Made by a program: the position numbers and the translations under genes
Shown: piece by piece, positions 1 through 6,676 of the stretch
Position numbering within the stretch: position 1 is the stretch's first letter
How the letters are laid out: every line of letters starts with the position of its first letter
NCBI GenBank assembly: GCA_964436865.1
Contig: CAYTFK010000174.1
Coordinates: 1-14,410 of the forward strand
From: JAXGPP01 sp964436865
Lineage (GTDB): Bacteria > Planctomycetota > Planctomycetia > Pirellulales > Thermoguttaceae
Direction: 5' to 3'
Length of the DNA stretch: 14,410 nucleotides
Notes under the pieces: model-generated
What the model was told of the DNA's origin: nothing
Database searches by the model: none
The model's input: the letters and a program-made list of their open reading frames with translations, nothing else

Positions 1-138
1 ATGGCGATGCGCCACGGCCTGGAGCCCGACCGCGAGCGGCAGTTGAGGGGGGAGACCGAAGTGGCAAATGAAGCCCGCGCCGGAAGAGGGGGAGGCTTGC
101 AGTCGCGGTCGGATGATTGTGTGGAGTTCTGCGACTGA
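1..138 (+). CDS. C-terminal end of an unidentified gene (5' end outside window)
   Basis: The first frame is open from the window edge to a TGA at 136-138, giving 45 residues that end in DDCVEFCD. The tail is hydrophilic and charged, and I recognise no domain. The first roughly 19 codons almost all end in G or C, like the real genes here, and the bias weakens towards the stop, as is common at a C-terminus. The stop lies 38 bp before the next plus-strand gene, so the two could be co-transcribed. An upstream regulatory gene would fit planctomycete LamG neighbourhoods, but nothing visible proves it. It could also be a chance open frame. Confidence 0.3.
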   Translation: MAMRHGLEPDRERQLRGETEVANEARAGRGGGLQSRSDDCVEFCD

Positions 139-176
139 ATAGACTGGAGAAATCGAATCCTTGACCATCCTACCGG

Positions 177-950
177 GTGTCACGCATGCGGCTCTGCTAC
201 TTCCTCGGGTTCGGCGTTGTCGCGGCCAGTCTGTGGCTTGTCGGTCGCGGCCAGGCCGTGGAACGGCAGAGCCTCGCCTCCCGGGCACAGACGCCCGAGA
301 TCGCGCTGCATTACGACCTGTTCGTAGTCGACGGCGCGCTGGTGGGCGACGCCTCGGGCAAGAGGCACGACGGCGTCATCCTTCGGGGAGAGATCGTGCC
401 GGGGCGCAAGAAGGACGCCCTCCGCCTGGACGGCGACGGTTCGCTCGCCATGCCCGATGTACCCGAGACGTTCGATCCCAAATCGCGGCCGTTCACGGTC
501 GGGGCTTTCTGCCAGCCTGCCGCAGCCGACGGGGTCATCGCTTCCATGGGAGACAAAGCGAACGGCTTCAGCCTGTTCCTGAAGGGCGGAGTGCCCCACC
601 TGGCCGTCCGCAGCAATGGCGAGTTGGCGCAGGTAATCGCCGATGAACCGGTAGTCGCCGGCCAGTGGGTGCATCTGGCAGGCAGCATCGACGGAGGCGG
701 AACGCTGCGCCTGATGGTGAACGGCTGGCCGGTGGCAGAGTCATCCGGCAAGCTCATCCAGCGTCGGCCCACCGAGCCGTTTTGCGCCGGCGCGGATCCC
801 GGTTCGCCGGTGGGAGACTACCCGTCGCCCCTGCACTGGCGGGGCCTCCTGCAGGAGATACGGGTCTACTGGGGCGCTCTGGATCGCAACGAGAACCGCG
901 ACCAGTGGGGAGACTGGGCCGATCTACCGGGTTGCGGTTGCGGCAAGTGA
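177..950 (+). CDS. Exported LamG/concanavalin A-like domain protein
   Basis: A 257-residue protein. Residues 4-28 form a signal peptide or N-terminal anchor (MRLCYFLGFGVVAASLWLVG, then GRGQA), so it should act outside the cytoplasm. Residues about 41-235 look like one LamG-type beta-sandwich. The hallmarks are a strand pair around QWVHLAGSIDGGGTLRLMVN (163-182) and the closing motif LQEIRVYWGAL (225-235). Such domains usually bind carbohydrate or protein ligands; no enzyme motif is seen. The short C-terminal tail is cysteine- and glycine-rich (PGCGCGK), which is unusual. The start is GTG at 177, the first start codon after an in-frame TGA at 162-164. An ATG at 186 gives a cleaner signal peptide and is equally possible. 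Neither has a good ribosome binding site. The gene runs convergently towards the sigma-kinase operon. Confidence 0.75.
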   Translation: MSRMRLCYFLGFGVVAASLWLVGRGQAVERQSLASRAQTPEIALHYDLFVVDGALVGDASGKRHDGVILRGEIVPGRKKDALRLDGDGSLAMPDVPETFDPKSRPFTVGAFCQPAAADGVIASMGDKANGFSLFLKGGVPHLAVRSNGELAQVIADEPVVAGQWVHLAGSIDGGGTLRLMVNGWPVAESSGKLIQRRPTEPFCAGADPGSPVGDYPSPLHWRGLLQEIRVYWGALDRNENRDQWGDWADLPGCGCGK

Positions 951-958
951 AGGTTGAT

Positions 959-985
959 GGTGGGGCTCGCTGCGCTCGACCCACC
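959..985. repeat. REP-like GC-rich palindrome between convergent genes
   Basis: GGTGGG (959-964) pairs perfectly with CCCACC (980-985). The 15-nt centre GCTCGCTGCGCTCGA is itself partly self-complementary. It occupies the only gap (951-1004) between two convergent genes. On the minus strand it reads GTAGGGTGGGTCGAGCGCAG and onward, which resembles a dispersed intergenic repeat of the form GGGTCGAGCGCAGCGAG..CCC that I recall from planctomycete genomes (from memory, not searched). It could act as a two-way terminator or be a REP/MITE relic. There is no T-tract. Confidence 0.5.
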
Positions 986-1004
986 CTACGCGCCGCATGG
1001 CGAA

Positions 1005-2600
1005 CTATCGACGCTGGGTGACGCTGAGATACGACGTCGGCGACCGCTCGCCTGCCGGTGTTGCGTTTCTGCCTCGCAGCCGGTCGAGGGCGATCAAGAG
1101 AGAAGCTACGGTGATCGACGAGAGGGTGGAGGCGCGGTCGGCCGATTCCTCTGACGTCTGCTCGGCAACCTGGGGAACCGCCGGCGGTGGGACGTCCATT
1201 CCCGACCGCAGCGCGCGGGCCTGGGCCGTCTGACCGCTGGGATCGGCGGCTGAAGCGGCCATCGAGCCTCCTGCCTCGGAGCTTGATCCACGGGCCAGTT
1301 CGAACGCCTGGAATAACCCCAGGCCTTCGTCCATGCGGATCTCCTTGACAGCCAGGGGAAGTCCGGCCTCGGAGGCCGCCACCGCCGCGCAGGCAGCGTC
1401 TAGCGCCGAGAGATCAAGCGCCGCCAATTCAACCGTGCCCCCCTGCGAGGAATCGGCCGCTGCACGGGCCGACGCGGCGAAATGACTCTCGCCGACGGCT
1501 CTCCACACCGCGTCGACCGCAGCGGGCCGCCCGCCGTTGCGGGACCACTGCGACGGCGGGTCTGCCGACTGCGGAAGGACGTCGCCTGGGCTCTCGATAT
1601 GGACGAAGCCTCCTTCGGTGAGCGCCGCCGGTCGTACGCGAACCCGGGGCCCCGAAGCGACCGAGAGGGGATCGGCGGCCGCTGTCAGCGGCGTCAGATC
1701 GGTACGATGGACCGCAGAGGCGTCGGCTGGCACCGAGTCTCGCGGCGCCTTCTGGCTGGAGATCCGGCCGACCATGCCTTCGCCGATACGGTTGGGATCC
1801 TCATTCGACGAGTGGACCTGGCCGGCGAAGAGCTGACCGTAGTGGGCCGACATCCACGACAAGTCGAGCGCCGTGGTGAGCCGGGAGAATGCCGTGGTGC
1901 TCGCCGCCCGCGCACGATCGAGCCGGTTGCCGAGCGACCATAGATCGTACAACGCACCTGGTCCGGACGGCGTAGAATGTGGGGGCGGCGCGGATTCATT
2001 GATCGCGACGCCCCACTCTCCGCCGTGCCAGTCCTCGAATCCACCGCCCGGTCGTCCTTCCCGCCCGGCATCGATGCGATCGAGCGCCGGCGCATCTTCG
2101 ATCGCGATGAACCGCGGCGGAAGGGGGTTGCGGGCGAGAAACATCCGTGCGAGTCCGAGAGTGTCGTCGGCGGCGTCCCCACCCGCCAGGTGCGGCGCCA
2201 GCGGACGCTCGAGCAGCGCCAGCTTGTGCAGGTTTGCAGCGGGAGTCTCGCCGACAACCGCAGGCGACTCCGCATCGTGCAGCGCAGCCGGAGCGGCTCT
2301 GGAGAGCATCGCGCCGACCGGGCCGCGGAACACGAAGGCGGTCTCAGCGCCTTCGCGGGCTGCGAGCGTAATCATCCCCGTGCCGCCGGGATCGCCAGCC
2401 GGGATCATCGCCGGCGGCAGCGGCCGCGCGGTCCAGTTGGGTACGGCATCGCCAGGGGGCGGCAGGGCGAAAAGGGCCGCGGCCGGCAAGCCCGCCGCCG
2501 ACAGGACGACGCGCGATTCAAGGGGCTCGAAGCCGCAGCGGCGCAGCCCCGCGACTCGCTTCTTCGGTTCGAACGCTGACGGTTTACATGGTCTGGGCAT
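1005..2600 (-). CDS. Secreted/surface hypothetical protein with planctomycete N-terminal signature; third gene of the sigma-kinase operon
   Basis: A 531-residue protein of unknown function. The N-terminus is basic and contains FEPLESRVVLSA (24-35), a variant of the signature found on many planctomycete exported proteins, followed by a hydrophobic Ala/Pro/Leu-rich stretch. The body is rich in Ala, Pro, Ser and Gly, with few long helices and no recognised enzymatic fold. One segment, EGGFVHIES, resembles a short motif I associate with hypothetical proteins in such operons (recollection, weak). Near the C-terminus a short hydrophobic stretch (about 493-506, SITVASLLIAL) precedes an Arg-rich tail, a possible anchor. 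The ATG lies 21 bp after the kinase stop, with a weak GGGAA as possible ribosome binding site. Close spacing suggests co-transcription with the sigma factor and kinase. It may be a signal-sensing partner or an output of that system (inference). Confidence 0.7.
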   Translation of the reverse strand: MPRPCKPSAFEPKKRVAGLRRCGFEPLESRVVLSAAGLPAAALFALPPPGDAVPNWTARPLPPAMIPAGDPGGTGMITLAAREGAETAFVFRGPVGAMLSRAAPAALHDAESPAVVGETPAANLHKLALLERPLAPHLAGGDAADDTLGLARMFLARNPLPPRFIAIEDAPALDRIDAGREGRPGGGFEDWHGGEWGVAINESAPPPHSTPSGPGALYDLWSLGNRLDRARAASTTAFSRLTTALDLSWMSAHYGQLFAGQVHSSNEDPNRIGEGMVGRISSQKAPRDSVPADASAVHRTDLTPLTAAADPLSVASGPRVRVRPAALTEGGFVHIESPGDVLPQSADPPSQWSRNGGRPAAVDAVWRAVGESHFAASARAAADSSQGGTVELAALDLSALDAACAAVAASEAGLPLAVKEIRMDEGLGLFQAFELARGSSSEAGGSMAASAADPSGQTAQARALRSGMDVPPPAVPQVAEQTSEESADRASTLSSITVASLLIALDRLRGRNATPAGERSPTSYLSVTQRR

Positions 2601-2621
2601 CGCGCGATTTCCCGTTGTCCG

Positions 2622-5543
2622 TCAATGGTTCACCAGGGCCGTAAAGCCCGGGTAGCTTCTGAGTGAGGCGAACGGTTCGGTGCGGTAGAACTCCGGCGGC
2701 GGGTTCCAGCCCGCGGCCCGCGCTTCGCGGAGAGTATCCACGGCATAGCCGGCACACTGTTCGGGGGTGATAGCCCGCGTCGAACTGCTGCGCAGCTTGC
2801 TCGCCAGCGCCAGCTCCTCGGCCACGCCCAAGAGCCGTTCGGGATCGCCGGGCCAGAGTTCGCGGCGGGCCAGAGCGACGCGCGCCGCCTCGTCGGGCCG
2901 CCGCAGCCGCCGCAGCACGCGGCCGTAGTTGGAGTAGTGATTGCTGAGAAAGTCGCGGTATCGCGAGACGGCCGGCGCCTGGGAGTGGGCAAACTGCTGA
3001 TGGGTGACGGCCGACTGGAAGCTCGCGGCCGCCTCCTCGTAGCGCTGCATTTTTTCGAAGGCCATGCCAAGATTGTTGTAGATTCCCCCCAGGCTGCTCC
3101 GCAGCCGAGGATCCTCGGGAGTGTGGGCCACGAGGAACTCCAGCAGTTCGAGCGCCTGCCGGTACGACTGCTCCGCCTCCGCCACGCGGCCGAGACTGGT
3201 TTCGGCCAGCGCCAGGTTGTTCAAGCTCACGGCGAGGTCGCTGCGGTAGGACTTCTGCGCCGGCGCAACGCGCGCCAGCTCACGCTGGATGGCGATCGCT
3301 TTCTCATACGCTGCCGCGGCTTCGGCGACCTGCTTGGCGCGCGACTGCGCGGCGCCGAGATTGTTGTATGCCAGCGCCAGATCGCTTTGGAATTTCAGCG
3401 CGCCGGGCCGTGCCGCCGCCGCCCGGGATTGGAGCTCCACGACCTGTTCGTACCATTGAGCGGCGCGCTGGGGCTGGTCGTTGAGATACAGCTCACCAAG
3501 GTTGTTGAGCGAAGCGGCGAGGCTCCGCAGGTACTCGGAGCTCTCGGGATCATCCGCCAGCACCAGCTCCTGAAGCCGGATGGCCTCGCGGAAGAAGGTC
3601 TCGGCGCGGGCCGCGTCGCCAGTCGCGCTTTCGAGCAGGCCGAGGTTGTTGTGGGAGAGCGCCAGATCGCTCCGGGACCGCCCGCGGTCGCCGGCCTCGT
3701 CGAGCAGGCCTTCCTGGAGACGGATTGCCTCGCGGTAGGCGCGGCGGGCGTCGTCGGTGCGGCCGACGCGGCCGAGCACCAGGGCCTGGTTGTTGAGACT
3801 GAGTGCGAGGCGCCGGCGGTACTCGACATCCTCCGGCGCGCCGGCGGCGAGCTGCTCGTAGAGCGAGACCGCGCTACGGTGCGCCGCGATGGCTTCCTCG
3901 TTGGAGCCGATCCTGCCGCTTAAATCCCCGATCTTGCTGTAGGTGAGCGCCAAGTCGGCCCGCAGCGACGGATCGTCCTGGGCCTGTTTCACGAAGTCCT
4001 TGTAGTATCGCAGCGTTTCCTGCAGCAGCTCGCCGCGGATCTGATCGGTTCCGGGAACGTCGGCCAGACGTTCGGCCACGTGCGCCCCCAGGTAGTCGAC
4101 CGTGGCGCGCGCCGCCTCCAGATTTCTCTCTGCCCGGAGGAAGTCCAGCCGGGCCTTGTTCTTCTCGCGGGCGATCAGCAGCGTGCTGGCGGTCATGCCG
4201 ATCGCGGCGAGGAAGGCGACTGCAATCACGCCGGCCACCAGGCGGCGGTGGCGGCGGGCCCACTTGCCGAAGCGATCGGAAATGCCCGGCGGCCGGGCAA
4301 GGGTCGGGCGGCACTCGAGCACCCTCCGCAGGTCGTCGGCCAGCTCCTGCGCCGTGGCATAGCGATCCTCACGGCGCTTCGCCATGGCCTTGGCGACCAC
4401 TGTCTCGAGGTCGGCCGGCAGCGCCGGCTGCAACCGCCTCAAGCGCCGCGGCTCCTCCTGGTCGATGCGTCGCAGGAGGGCGGGACCGTCGTCGCCGGGA
4501 AAGGCCGGCTCGAGTGCGAGCAGTTCGTAGAGGGTCGCGCCGAGCGAGTAGACGTCGGTGCGGTGGTCGACCAGTGCCGATTGCCCCCGCGCCTGCTCCG
4601 GGCTCATGTAGCGCGTCGTCCCGACCAACTCGCCCGTCCGGGTGAATGCCGCATCGGTCTGGCAGCGGGCCAATCCGAAGTCGGTGATCCACACGTTGCC
4701 ATCACCGTCGAGAATGAGGTTCGAGGGCTTGACGTCGCGATGCACGATGCCGTACTCGTGCGCCGCGTGCAGCGCCTCGGCTGCCTGGACCCCGAGCCGC
4801 ACCACGGTGCGGCAGTACTCGGACCGGTTGTGGCGGTGCGTGCTCAGGCAGGATCGCCGGGTGGAGACGGCCTCGACGGCCGCCCCGGCAGAACCTCTTT
4901 CATGCGCAACGTTCAGGTTGTCGGCATCGCCGCAGGACGCGTCGGGGCCCTGGTCGGCCGCCACGCGCAGTTCGGCGATCGCCCGATCCAAGGGCTGGCC
5001 GTCGATGAACTGCATGGCATAGTAGTGGACGCCCCGGTCGACGCCGACCGCATAGACGGAGACGATGTTGGGATGATGGAGCTGCGCCGCGGCCTGGGCT
5101 TCGTTCTTGAACCGGGCGACCTGTTTGCCGTCGAGTACGGCGGCGAAGGGGAGCGTCTTCAGGGCTACCCGACGCCCGAGCGAGATCTGCCACGCCTCGT
5201 AGACGACACCCATGCCGCCGCGGCCGATCTCGCGCAGCAGCTTGAAATCTCCCAACCGCTTCTCGTCGGCTGTCGCGTCGGCGGCCGGTTCCGCGGCATG
5301 GGGCGCGCCGGCGAAGGCCGCTGCGGCGGCGTGCAGATCATCGAGACTCTGGAGGTACCCTTCGAGCGGCTCAGCCAGTTCGGGATGCGCGCGGAGCAGG
5401 TCTTCCCGCGACAACGGTGCGCCGCTTTCGAGCGACGAAAGGTAGCGGTCGAGAATGCCAGCCAGCCGATCCTGCTGCTCGGCCGACAGCCGCTGGATCG
5501 CGGAGGGATCGACGCTGGGATCGGAGAATTCGGAAGAACGCAT
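2622..5543 (-). CDS. Membrane-anchored Hanks-type Ser/Thr protein kinase with TPR sensor region
   Basis: A 973-residue protein. Residues 18-75 form the helical pre-domain common on planctomycete kinases (AEQQDRLAGILDRYLSSLES, then LLRAHPELAEPL). The kinase domain spans about 100-410: glycine loop GRGGMG (107-112), ATP-binding Lys129 in VALK, catalytic loop HRDVKPSN (268-275, Asp270), DFG (288-290) and SPE (314-316). All catalytic residues are present, so it should be active. About 50 extra residues (191-245) sit between the alphaD and alphaE regions. One membrane helix (about 435-457) follows the basic stretch WARRHRR, placing the kinase inside and the C-terminal half outside the membrane. 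Residues 531-895 hold eight TPRs, followed by a small C-terminal domain ending in FASLRSYPGFTAL. The gene starts 46 bp after the sigma gene; no strong ribosome binding site is visible. It probably regulates the adjacent ECF factor (known planctomycete gene pairing; mechanism inferred). Confidence 0.93.
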   Translation of the reverse strand: MRSSEFSDPSVDPSAIQRLSAEQQDRLAGILDRYLSSLESGAPLSREDLLRAHPELAEPLEGYLQSLDDLHAAAAAFAGAPHAAEPAADATADEKRLGDFKLLREIGRGGMGVVYEAWQISLGRRVALKTLPFAAVLDGKQVARFKNEAQAAAQLHHPNIVSVYAVGVDRGVHYYAMQFIDGQPLDRAIAELRVAADQGPDASCGDADNLNVAHERGSAGAAVEAVSTRRSCLSTHRHNRSEYCRTVVRLGVQAAEALHAAHEYGIVHRDVKPSNLILDGDGNVWITDFGLARCQTDAAFTRTGELVGTTRYMSPEQARGQSALVDHRTDVYSLGATLYELLALEPAFPGDDGPALLRRIDQEEPRRLRRLQPALPADLETVVAKAMAKRREDRYATAQELADDLRRVLECRPTLARPPGISDRFGKWARRHRRLVAGVIAVAFLAAIGMTASTLLIAREKNKARLDFLRAERNLEAARATVDYLGAHVAERLADVPGTDQIRGELLQETLRYYKDFVKQAQDDPSLRADLALTYSKIGDLSGRIGSNEEAIAAHRSAVSLYEQLAAGAPEDVEYRRRLALSLNNQALVLGRVGRTDDARRAYREAIRLQEGLLDEAGDRGRSRSDLALSHNNLGLLESATGDAARAETFFREAIRLQELVLADDPESSEYLRSLAASLNNLGELYLNDQPQRAAQWYEQVVELQSRAAAARPGALKFQSDLALAYNNLGAAQSRAKQVAEAAAAYEKAIAIQRELARVAPAQKSYRSDLAVSLNNLALAETSLGRVAEAEQSYRQALELLEFLVAHTPEDPRLRSSLGGIYNNLGMAFEKMQRYEEAAASFQSAVTHQQFAHSQAPAVSRYRDFLSNHYSNYGRVLRRLRRPDEAARVALARRELWPGDPERLLGVAEELALASKLRSSSTRAITPEQCAGYAVDTLREARAAGWNPPPEFYRTEPFASLRSYPGFTALVNH

Positions 5544-5551
5544 GCTTGTTT

Positions 5552-5573
5552 GTTCCGAGGCTGTTTGCGGAAC
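5552..5573 (-). promoter_or_regulatory. Small hairpin in the sigma-kinase intergenic gap
   Basis: On the minus-strand transcript GTTCCG (5573-5568) pairs with CGGAAC (5557-5552) around a 10-nt loop. The hairpin ends 8 nt before the kinase ATG, where a ribosome binding site would normally lie. It could limit kinase translation or slow mRNA decay. A 6-bp stem can arise by chance, so this is tentative. Confidence 0.3.
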
Positions 5574-5589
5574 TCAGCCCTTGTGATGT

Positions 5590-6240
5590 TCAATCGTCTG
5601 CCGGCTCGCAGGATTGCCTGAGTTTCTCGATCGCCCTCAGCCAGAGCATTCGCACCGCGCCGGGCATGCGGCCCATCCGGTCGGCGATTTCGTCGAACGA
5701 CAACCCCTGCAGGTTGCGCAACACGATCACCTCGCGATATTGGGGCCGCAGGCCGGCAAGCCGATTGGCCAGCACGACGGCGCGCTCGCGCTGGCGCATC
5801 GAGTAGCTGGGCGAGGGGCCGCGATCGGCCAGGACCGATGCCAGTCCCAGTGCAGAGTGGTCGAGCGCGGCACTCACCCGTTCGATGGAGACTTCGCAAC
5901 GGACGTCGCGCATCTTCGCCTTGACGTGAGTCTCGAAGGCATGCTGCAGGCAACTGATCAGGATCTGGCGGATCCAGGCGAGGAATTCGCGTTCGGTGGT
6001 GCCGCGGAAGGCGGCGAAGTCGCGGTGGGCGGCGAGCATGGTTTCCTGCACCAGGTCGGAGGGATTCATGCGCCGCCGCAGATAATGGCCGAGTTGCGTC
6101 GTGGCAAGGATCGTCAGGTAGTTCCGGTAAAGCTCCAGCAGATGGCCGAGCGAGTCGGATTCCCCCTGCCGGGCCTCCTGCAACAGCGCCAGCGGTACAT
6201 GGCCATCGGTGTCGGTCTGCCGTGCGACGTCGCTGCTCAT
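5590..6240 (-). CDS. ECF-type RNA polymerase sigma factor (planctomycete family, TIGR02984-like)
   Basis: A 216-residue sigma-70 family protein that would direct RNA polymerase to a dedicated promoter set. Region 2 spans about 28-105 and contains NPSDLVQETMLAAHRDFAAF (59-78), the core-binding/-10 recognition helix, and the tryptophan motif FLAWIRQIL (86-94). A loosely conserved linker of about 45 residues follows. Region 4 (about 152-210) holds the -35-binding helix-turn-helix around LSFDEIADRM and GAVRMLWLRAIEKL. The wording of these motifs matches planctomycete-specific ECF factors encoded beside Ser/Thr kinases, and a kinase follows 46 bp downstream. No separate anti-sigma gene is seen, consistent with control by the kinase (inference). 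The ATG overlaps the stop of a 54-codon upstream ORF as ATGA and lacks its own Shine-Dalgarno sequence, so translational coupling is likely. Confidence 0.92.
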   Translation of the reverse strand: MSSDVARQTDTDGHVPLALLQEARQGESDSLGHLLELYRNYLTILATTQLGHYLRRRMNPSDLVQETMLAAHRDFAAFRGTTEREFLAWIRQILISCLQHAFETHVKAKMRDVRCEVSIERVSAALDHSALGLASVLADRGPSPSYSMRQRERAVVLANRLAGLRPQYREVIVLRNLQGLSFDEIADRMGRMPGAVRMLWLRAIEKLRQSCEPADD

Positions 6241-6401
6241 GATCGTGACCGTTGTGGGCCGCTATGTGACAAACGGGAGAATGAGACGGCAACGCACGAA
6301 AGACCGGTCGGCCGACGCGATGTCGGCGATGAATAGCCAAGCAAACGACAGGGCCGGCATTCGGGGTCGTCCGGCGGGCCTTGGAGAGGAGAAAGCCGCA
6401 T
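6237..6401 (-). CDS. Candidate 54-residue leader ORF, translationally coupled to the sigma factor
   Basis: The ATG at 6401-6399 is preceded by AAAGGAG with a 5-nt spacer (AGGAG at 6411-6407), the best ribosome binding site I found in the window. The frame runs 54 codons to a TGA at 6239-6237 that overlaps the sigma ATG (6240-6238) as ATGA. The peptide starts MRLSPLQGPPDDPE, is rich in Ser, Arg and Pro, has Cys residues in CRPCR, and matches no family I know. Codon third positions are much less G/C-biased than in neighbouring genes, so selection on the peptide itself is doubtful. Its role may be to bring ribosomes to the sigma start. It could also be a chance frame. Confidence 0.4.
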   Translation of the reverse strand: MRLSPLQGPPDDPECRPCRLLGYSSPTSRRPTGLSCVAVSFSRLSHSGPQRSRS

Positions 6402-6403
6402 CA

Positions 6404-6438
6404 CCGCTCCTTTCGTCCGCCCGCCGAAGCAGGAGCGG
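6404..6438 (-). promoter_or_regulatory. Leader hairpin that pairs with the leader ORF's Shine-Dalgarno sequence
   Basis: In the minus-strand RNA, CCGCUCCU (6438-6431) pairs perfectly with AGGAGCGG (6411-6404). After a 2-nt bulge (GC, 6430-6429) the stem continues as UUCG (6428-6425) with CGAA (6415-6412), closing a 9-nt loop. The 3' arm contains the AGGAG that should start the leader ORF at 6401, and the 5' arm resembles the anti-Shine-Dalgarno sequence. When folded it should hide the ribosome binding site. Twelve pairs around one bulge are clearly above chance for this gap. What would open it (temperature, protein, metabolite, antisense RNA) is unknown. Confidence 0.55.
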
Positions 6439-6463
6439 CGACAAGGATTTACATCAGCTTCCC

Positions 6464-6492
6464 AGTATAGTCTAGCCCGTGAATTGTTGCGA
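6464..6492 (-). promoter_or_regulatory. Candidate promoter of the sigma-kinase operon
   Basis: Minus-strand TATACT (6469-6464) is a near-consensus -10 box in an otherwise GC-rich gap. Seventeen bases upstream lies TCGCAA (6492-6487), a poor match to TTGACA. Transcription would begin near 6457, just before the leader hairpin, giving a leader of roughly 215 nt to the sigma ATG. The weak -35 box suggests an activator or an alternative sigma factor, possibly autoregulation, which cannot be judged without the regulon motif. Confidence 0.35.
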
Positions 6493-6613
6493 GCATTTGC
6501 CGCCCGGCGGCGGTGCCGTTGGGCAGCGGTTTCGCGCGATGAGGGGGGGCTGACTCGCTCGGAGGTGCTGGGGCGCCAAACGCAGACGATCGCGAAAGGC
6601 CCGCGGACCCGCA

Positions 6614-6655
6614 CGCACTTCGAGTGCGATATGGGCTGGCCGGCGGGCCTCCCGC
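6614..6655 (-). terminator. Tandem GC hairpins after the giant surface protein gene
   Basis: Just past the stop at 6677 the minus-strand transcript can form GCGGG-AGG-CCCGC (6655-6643) and then CGCACT-CGA-AGTGCG (6628-6614), both perfect stems with 3-nt loops. No U-tract follows, so this would not be a classical intrinsic terminator. It could aid Rho-dependent termination or protect the mRNA 3' end. Confidence 0.35.
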
Positions 6656-6676
6656 AGCGACAATGGAAAGGAAGCG

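Larger units (their letters stand above)
6241..6676. other. Intergenic region between the giant protein gene and the sigma operon
   Basis: This 436-bp gap holds, from right to left, the tandem hairpins (6614-6655), a stretch with nothing convincing (6493-6613, apart from a small CCGCC-C-GGCGG palindrome at 6500-6510), the TATACT promoter candidate, the leader hairpin and the leader ORF. I found no RNA gene or insertion element in it. Confidence 0.5.

Noticed and set aside
161..646. Alternative plus-strand frame starting at TTG 161 over the LamG gene
   Set aside because: It is Arg/Pro-rich with no signal peptide or domain, whereas the 177 frame gives a signal peptide plus a full LamG fold.
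1873..2655. Plus-strand frame of 260 codons opposite the hypothetical protein gene
   Set aside because: The minus frame has the planctomycete N-terminal signature and operon spacing. The plus frame is Ser/Arg/Pro-rich and featureless.
4080..5621. Long plus-strand open frame (513 codons) opposite the kinase gene
   Set aside because: It is the antisense shadow of a GC-rich gene with strong third-position bias. Its translation has no recognisable domain, while the minus strand encodes a complete kinase.
5165..6340. Second minus-strand frame covering the sigma gene and the start of the kinase gene
   Set aside because: It is Arg/Pro/Ala-rich with no domain, and out of frame with both well-supported genes.
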